DNA from: Macrostomum hystrix
Lineage: Eukaryota > Platyhelminthes > Macrostomidae
Reading direction: 5' to 3'
Assembly (NCBI GenBank): GCA_950097015.1
Contig: CATNEN010000003.1
Span: forward strand, 10,335,501 to 10,399,500
Length of the DNA stretch: 64,000 bases
Below, piece after piece: positions 57,501 to 64,000 of this stretch. The notes under the pieces are model-generated. The model had not been told where the DNA came from and searched no databases. It saw only the letters and a program-made list of their open reading frames with translations. The first letter of the stretch is position 1. Every line of letters begins with the position of its first letter. The translations under genes were made by a program, and so were the position numbers.

Positions 57501-60500
57501 AAGGAAATCCCCAACTAGCTTCAGGCTAAGGATATCCCCAACTAAGCTTCAGGCTAAGGAAATCCCTAACTAGCTTCAGACTAAGGATATCCCCAAATAG
57601 CTTCAGACTAAGGATATCCCCAACTAGCTTCAGGCTAAGGATATCCCCAACTAGCTTCAGGCTAAGGATATCCCCAACTAGCTTCAGGCTAAGGATATCC
57701 CCAACTAAGCTTCAGGCTAAGGAAATCCCTAACTAGCTTCAGGCTAAGGATATCCCCAACTAGCTTCAGACTAAGGATATCCCCAACTAGCTTCAGACTA
57801 AGGATATCCCCAACTAGCTTCAGACTAAGGATATCCCTAACTAGCTTCAGACTAAGGATATCCCCAACTAGCTTCAGACTAAGGATATCCCCAACTAGCT
57901 TCAGACTAAGGATATCCCCAACTAGCTTCAGACTAAGGATATCCCCAACTAGCTTCAGACTAAGGATATCCCCAACTAGCTTCAGACTAAGGATATCCCC
58001 AACTAGCTTCAGACTAAGGATATCCCCAACTAGCTTCAGACTACGGATATCCCCAACTAGCTTCAGGCTAAGGATATCCCCAACTAGCTTCAGACTACGG
58101 ATATCCCCAACTAGCTTCAGACTAAGGATATCCCCAACTAGCTTCAGACTACGGATATCCCCAACTAGCTTCAGACTAAGGATATCCCCAACTAGCTTCA
58201 GACTACGGATATCCCCAACTAGCTTCAGACTACGGATATCCCCAACTAGCTTCAGACTAAGGATATCCCCAACTAGCTTCAGACTACGGATATCCCCAAC
58301 TAGCTTCAGGCTAAGGATATCCCCAACTAGCATCAGTTTAAATCTAGTATCATTGTCACTCTTTATTGATAAAATTTTTCGATATTTTTCTTTGTACTTT
58401 TGCTTTCGTTTAGTATGTAACGTTATATTCAAAGCCATTAGTTTTTAATGTTATCGGCCTATTATAAAACTAGCAGTCAACCAGAAGATGGCACAGTATT
58501 TTTTAATAATATCTTGATTGCTTTTTCTCTAAGTGGTTTCGAAAAGCAACTTATTTGTGTCTAGATCTTTAATAGCGCTCTGATAGGATGAAGGCTAAAT
58601 GAAGGTTAAACAGGAAATAGATAACACAGAAGAGAGATTAGAGAGGGCAGATAAGACAGGGGAGAGATGAGACGGAGAAGAGATGAGACTGGAATAGATA
58701 AAACAGGGGAGAGACGACAAGGTAGAGATGAGACGGGAGAGATGAGACAAGGTAGAGATGACACAGGGGAGAGATGGGACAGGATAGAGTATGTGACCCA
58801 AGAATTTCGTGTGGTGGTAAATATATAAAATGAGATGAGTATTGGGAAAGTGTGAAACCGTGCATGAACTATTTTGTTAGCAGTAAAATTATAACAAAGT
58901 TAGAACTGTTATGAGCACAGAGAGACAGGACATTTAAAACGGCAATTAGGACATATATTACAATTTAGCTATATAACAGTATTGCTTTCTGAAACTATAA
59001 ATAATTATTCAAAATAATTTATCAGCAACATCATGCTAGCTTGTAAACATGCGGGTCAGTTTGCCCTGGACTCTTATCTTTTAAAGAGGAAACCCTACTG
59101 TCATTATCGGTTGAATCGAGGAGTTTATTTCGTTACCTTAAGCTTACGTATATTTAGAACAGTTTTTGCCTGGCTTACTTTTTCAAGATAACGAATATAT
59201 TTGCATTTGCAATACGAGTAAACCAGTAATTGAAACATAAACTCTACAAGGTACAAAAGTAATAAGACACAATGTAGTTTACTTGAGCTCTGTGATTTCA
59301 TATGACCACGTAGTTGTATGAAGTGATCCCTTAAGAAATAGCTTTTTCATTCTAATCGAATTATCGAAATTTCATGAAATACTTTTCGATTCTTTTCAGC
59401 TCCCTTTCCTTTTTATATTAAGTGCAAATAAAAACGCATTATGTGCTCCACCGATTGATATGTACAAATTCAAGTTCTTCGATTTTTTTGAATAATTATT
59501 TAAGAATTTTGAAAACGAAACAAAGTTTTAGCTTTTGAATGTACCTACTAGAAGTAGCACGTGATGTTTTTTTAATTCTTAGGTTTTCGTATTTCCGCTG
59601 AATGTTGATAGGTAAATATTACGTGATCCAAAAATAAAGTTTTTTTATTTTCTAATAAAAACCCTAATGTTAAATAAATATCGATAATGAATACCATAGC
59701 ATTTATACTTTCCACATGAGAGTTTCAAAATAAGTACTTAAAACAGGATTTAAATAATATGCGATTAAGTAAAAATTTTAATATACTACTTATTCTGTAT
59801 ATCCAAACTAAAAAGTTCGCAATTGGCAATTGCAGAATAAGGTGACGCGAACTGCTTATTTGGAAAATAAGATGACGAGATTCCGCGGTATCTATGGTCT
59901 CAGTTATAGTAGATACGGTATTTTTTTAATAAGTTTCTTAGAAACTACATGAATTGCTACAATGACCTGTACTGTATTATGGAAATCGATTATATGATGA
60001 CTGAGAAAAAAAGAATATTTGCTGACCAAATTTTTAGAGTTGCTCATAAAAAATTAACTACCACGTATAATTATTATCGGTGCTTATCAGATCTTCTGCA
60101 AACAATTTAGCTTTCTTGAATCTTATATTATAGTTTTATTATATAAACTTTGCATTTAAAGCTTAACAGAGCTGCACTTACTCGTAAAAGCCACAAGCTT
60201 TCTTACTAATCCTCATTACTTTCTTACAAGCTTTCTTGCTTTTTTCAACTGCTGAAAAAGTGGTGAAGTATTAAAATTAGAGAATACTAGTGATTTATCA
60301 AGCATAATATCCTATGGACAATCGTTTCGCACATCTGACCTACCCACATGGTTATTCTAAGCAGGATGTATGCAATATCAAACGTGAAGCTTTTTTATTA
60401 GGCAATAAACGTCTTGACAATGCCTTAGTTGAAGAACAAGTCGAGCCACTGTCAGTTTCGACCAAGGCTAAAGTAAAATCTGATTTTGTGCTGAATGCTC

Positions 60501-61871
60501 CTCTGAAGAATATTGAGCTCAATGAAGAATATGTGGTAAGATATTTTTAAATTAACGATATCTTGTAATAAATAAAATATATATTTTCAAATTGTTGCCT
60601 TAAATGTTGCCCTTGAAGGTCTAAAGAAGTTCTTAAACTTTAAAGTAACTGGAGTGATATTTGCTGTCTTTAAGCATTTTCTATCACATTGTTTCTATAC
60701 ATAATAATTAAAACCCAAATATATAATTTAAAACACTATTTTTCCTATTTTCTAATATTGTTTGTTAACATATTATACCTAAGAGCAGATATTTCATAAC
60801 TGTAGTTTGAGTTTTTAATTAAATTAGCTTGGACCTTAACTAGCTATTGAGCTGTCAAATGTGCATTAACTTAACTTGGCTATGTGAATTTCATTCAATT
60901 CCATTCTAGTTTAAAGCAGAAATAATTTTTTTACTAGCTATTGTTGTCAGCTGACCTCAAATTCTGCTTATCAAGTGTTCATGCACTGGTTAGGCCTATT
61001 CACGTTAATAGACCTTTACAGCGACCAGCACATAACATAGGATAGGGGTTGTGTCTTGTTAGCCTAGCTAGCTAAAACAATAGAACCACCCCACACACGC
61101 ATTTCTAACATCGGCCCATGCTAGTTCTCTTCTAGCTTTGTTTGGTCTTTCGATTTCTGTCCAGTTTTTAATGACGCGATCTGATAGGTCAGTTTGCCAG
61201 TGCTGAATGGCTGTTCTAAAATTATACTCTCAGGTGTGCATCTTATTACACAGAAATGGAAGACCGCTTGCTCTGTCTCTTAAATACTCTCCGAGTTCGA
61301 ATGTACTTTTCAAACTTGCGCCATTAACCCGTAGTGTGTCAGTTGCCAGTTCAGAAATATTGTGCAAAGTCTTTACCTTCTGGAAGGAAACGCGAAACAA
61401 CCAGCCAACCCCGCGCAATCTCTCTCCCCCCTCTCTTCCTATATCGCTCTTTTCACTACTCGGAGTACTTACTTCTAGCCCTGGGGATAGAATTAAGACA
61501 AAATAAGTCCACGAACCTATAGGAATAAGCAGAACAACTAGAAAGCTATTTCTCTATATAAAGAATTCCTTTTTTCTAAAGTTTCGTTGAATTAGAAGAA
61601 AAACACAGATTTTCAACTAGATATAAATCAATTGAATCGATTCAATTCTGGAGTCCGAACCAGTTGCATCCGGTGGAGGTAGTGGCATTGTTGAACTAGA
61701 CAACGTGTTCGACTTGGCCGAAATCAGTGACTTAGGCAGATCAGTTCATCAGCAGCAGCAGCAGCAGCCTGGTCAACAGGGTCACTCGCATCATCTCTCA
61801 GGTGATAGCGGTATCGGTGAAGAGGTCGCTACTAATCTTCATCAGCGTCGTAAAAAGCATTCTAGTCCATC

Positions 61872-61915
<44 letters not shown>

Positions 61916-63479
61916 GGCAGCAGCAATGGCGTCGGCGTACTCGCAGTCAAGACGACGAGTACACGCAACCAAGTGCAGGCGCCTGTGCGGCTAACGAAGA
62001 GCGTAGAAGTACAGTTGGTAGCATTGGCAGCGAGTTGCGTTCTTTGTTTCGTTTTGGCGGCGGTGGCGGCGGCGGCCTCAGCGGTCGGCTTGCAGCGTCC
62101 TACAGACTGTCAACTCGACGCCGAAGCAGCGCCAAACGCAGTCAGTCCATTGCCGAGGAGGGCGAATATCAATGCGAGGTTGGTGTCTAGCTTGATGACA
62201 ACTTGACCGAATCTCAAGATGGCTTCTGTAGATTTGCTATCTAGATCCGGTAGATACCTACTAGAGTTCAGTAGATAGAGAATTCTGTAGATATCGACTC
62301 TAGATTCTGTAAGATATCGACTCTAGATTCTGTAAGATATCGACTCTAGATTCTGTAGATATCCACTCTAGATTCTGTAGATATCAACTCTAGATTCTGT
62401 AGATATCTACTCTAGATTCTGTAAATATCGACTCTAGATTCTGTAGATATCGACTCTAGATTCTGTAGATATCGACTCTAGATTCTGTAGATATCGACTC
62501 TAGATTCTGTGGATATCAACTCTAGATTCTGTGGATTTAGAATCTAGTTTTAGTTCTTTCATTTTCGAATTTAGATTAGCTTCTGTAGTTCTTTACTCAC
62601 GATTTTGTAGATATCAATTAAAAATTTTGCAGAAATTCTGGACAAAAAATCGAATGCTTCAATACATATATACTTGAGTTGACATCGATAGGGCGGCAAT
62701 CACACAAAGTTAGGATTTAGGAAGCTTGGCTATGCATGTACTCGTACTTTTACTTTGTAACGCTATAGGGGGACTTGAATATCGACCAGTTTGCCTAATG
62801 CTAAAACTTTTTACTGTAATTTATGTACAATGTTCTCTGCTCATGACAGTATGACTGAAGGGTGCATGACGAAACGCTAAACGACCCAATGTATTTTAGA
62901 ACAAGCAAAAAATGCTTTGTCTAGTTAGCTAGCAACGGTTTGAATCTCGACCCTGGAATATAGAAAGCTCTGGCAGATCTAGGAATCGACATTGTCAGAC
63001 AATAAAGCTGTTTAAAAAATAGGATTTCGGAAAAGATCACGGATGCACTGCACAGTTGTACTTTAATCTCTCTTTTGATATTCATGGGATAGCTGGCTAA
63101 ATGTAAAGAAAAGTACACGATTCATATTGTCACGTGCTTCTCCAGCCGGATTTTTTCTTCCTCTCCTCATTTAATGCTTCCTCTCGATCTCTCTTTCTGT
63201 ACGTCTGATTCATGGCTATGGATTCCTACCTTTCTTTCACATTTTTTTGCGTTGGCATATTTTTCTCTGCGCTCTTTAATATACTTCTATTATACGTTTT
63301 CCTGGGTCCAGAAAACCTTGGTCCTGGGAGCGCAGCTAGGGGCCGCGGTGGTGGGGTGGTTGTTTGGGGGTAGTTTTGCTAGTCTAGTATACTATTCTAT
63401 AGACTCTATTGAGTCTGTTTACGTTTATTTGAGGCTTGAACTTTTGTGGCCTTCTTTAGAATCAGAAGATTTTTCGTAG
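54510..63479 (+). CDS. Unknown protein with Ser- and Gln-rich stretches and a hydrophobic C-terminus, probably four exons
   Basis: Proposed exons 54510-54803 (GGG|GTGAGC), 60365-60535 (TCTAAGCAG to GTG|GTAAGA), 61654-62178 (TTCTGGAG to GAG|GTTGGT) and 63312-63479 (TGGGTCCAG to TAG). All junctions are phase 0 and give 385 residues. No family recognised. Visible parts: a Ser/Gly run (SSSSSSGSGSS), a basic stretch near RARLLRGRKGYSTGD, KREAFLLGNKRLDNALVEEQ, two Gln runs from CAG repeats, RRRTRSQDDEY, a Gly run, a basic/Ser stretch (LSTRRRSSAKRSQS), then LVLGAQLGAAVVGWLFGGSF as a likely membrane segment. Alternatively 60314-60535 is a separate first exon: an in-frame ATG at 60314 gives MDNRFAHLTYPHGYSKQ, also phase 0 at its donor. 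If exon 3 is not spliced, the frame stops at 62190. Exons 1 and 3 are the firmest. Confidence 0.45.
54812..58335 (+). repeat. 27-bp minisatellite, largest array of the window
   Basis: About 130 units of AACTAGCTTCAGGCTAAGGA plus TATCCCC, with subtypes ending ATACTCCTTA clustered at 56590-57250. It begins within 10-20 nt of the donor at 54803. The minus-strand open frame at 57689-58438 (GDILSLKLV repeats) is an artefact. Confidence 0.96.
58336..60313. other. AT-rich spacer or intron
   Basis: No gene recognised. A loose GA-rich repeat (GAGATGAGACAGG type) lies at 58625-58790. The rest is AT-rich without clear repeats. Confidence 0.45.
60536..61653. other. AT-rich intron, with a GC-richer patch
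   Basis: No exon seen. A GC-richer patch at 61370-61470 and an open frame at 61207-61506 show nothing recognisable. Confidence 0.4.
62225..62545 (+). repeat. 22-bp minisatellite
   Basis: About 13 units of GATTCTGTAGATATCGACTC plus TA, starting about 50-80 nt after the donor-like site at 62178. This placement supports the stretch being intronic. Confidence 0.9.
62546..63311. other. AT-rich spacer before the last exon
   Basis: No gene seen. CACGTG (an E-box) is at 63131-63136, followed by a CT-rich stretch. Confidence 0.35.
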
Positions 63480-63502
63480 ATTGCCAAGTAAAGCACATTA
63501 TA

Positions 63503-63508
63503 AATAAA
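63503..63508 (+). terminator. Poly(A) signal after the exon at 63312-63479
   Basis: AATAAA begins 24 nt after the TAG at 63479, followed by ATTTTGTCTC. It supports a real 3' end. Confidence 0.55.
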
Positions 63509-63509
63509 A

Positions 63510-64000
63510 TTTTGTCTCTACGAATCAATCTTCTGCCAAGAAAGATGCAAAATTAATTACAAATTAAGTCCTGATTTCAGTAAGACAGTAAGTTACAGCC
63601 CTGTTTATATAATAGGAGACTCAGACACTTAAAACAAATATAAAGTTGGAAAAAAACTAGAAATTTGATTGGCAAGTAGTAGGTTGACAAGCTATTAATT
63701 TCATTGTCCAGCTTTTATTGACAGTGAATAAAACCAGACGTGCAAAAATCAAAAATGGAACAGTTTTAGTCGAATTGGTGCACTTTTAACAGGTCAACTT
63801 AGTAAAGCAACTAAGAGCACAACTGTCTGTCTATCTGTCTAAACATCAGCTAACCTTATGTTAGCTATCTACAGAGAATAAATCTCTTTGATTTATTAGT
63901 TTTGCGATCCCAAGAGACGTGTTTTTTATCCCATGCAGACTCCGTTGTAAATAAATAGGTTTATCTAATCTTGTACAAAATGTACATTTGAGCTCAGTGG
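63510..64000. other. Unassigned AT-rich end of the window
   Basis: Apart from a short TCTGTCTATCTGTCT run near 63825, nothing is recognised. Confidence 0.4.

Noticed and set aside
61207-61522. Two overlapping plus-strand open frames of 62-99 codons
   Set aside because: No start context, no splice support and no recognisable motif; they lie in an AT-rich intron.

Overview
This window is eukaryotic, from a bilaterian animal. Its genes carry introns, and the recognisable products (OAF, CCDC112, FAXDC2, SYF2) are animal genes; CCDC112 homologues go with cilia and centriolar satellites. Exons are moderately GC-rich and introns and spacers AT-rich. The species cannot be named from the sequence. 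A flatworm or other lophotrochozoan is a guess, based on minisatellite-packed introns, tRNA-derived SINEs and possible spliced-leader acceptors before start codons.

Layout. 1-2997: mostly unassigned. 2998-3962: two 3' exons of an OAF homologue. 4671-20277: CCDC112 in five exons; its 11.2-kb first intron holds three tandem arrays, SINEs and an intronless gene for a secreted PAN/C-type-lectin-like protein (12137-12871). Intron 2 holds a broken copy of a FAXDC2 exon. 21380-24181: FAXDC2, two exons, with a 30-bp minisatellite and a SINE in its intron. 25449-29862: SYF2, three exons. 30-37 kb: four tandem arrays, no convincing gene. 37710-38828 (minus): an intronless four-pass membrane protein of unknown family. 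39-50.6 kb: six large arrays, no convincing gene. 50697-54255: a three-exon gene of unknown function ending at a poly(A) signal. 54510-63479: a probable four-exon gene of unknown function with Ser- and Gln-rich stretches, a hydrophobic C-terminal exon and a poly(A) signal.

Adding my approximate boundaries, tandem arrays of 15-43 bp units cover about 29 kb of 64 kb. Almost every array has its own unrelated unit, and most arrays in recognisable introns begin just downstream of the 5' splice site. The many long open frames inside arrays follow from unit lengths divisible by three and are not reported as genes.

OAF, CCDC112, FAXDC2 and SYF2 lie head to tail on the plus strand. CCDC112, FAXDC2 and SYF2 each have a good 3' splice acceptor 26-50 nt before the start codon, consistent with spliced-leader trans-splicing or short 5' UTR exons. 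Upstream of CCDC112 is a 22-bp array whose unit carries an RFX X-box half-site (CCATAGCAAC), suggestive for a cilium-related gene.
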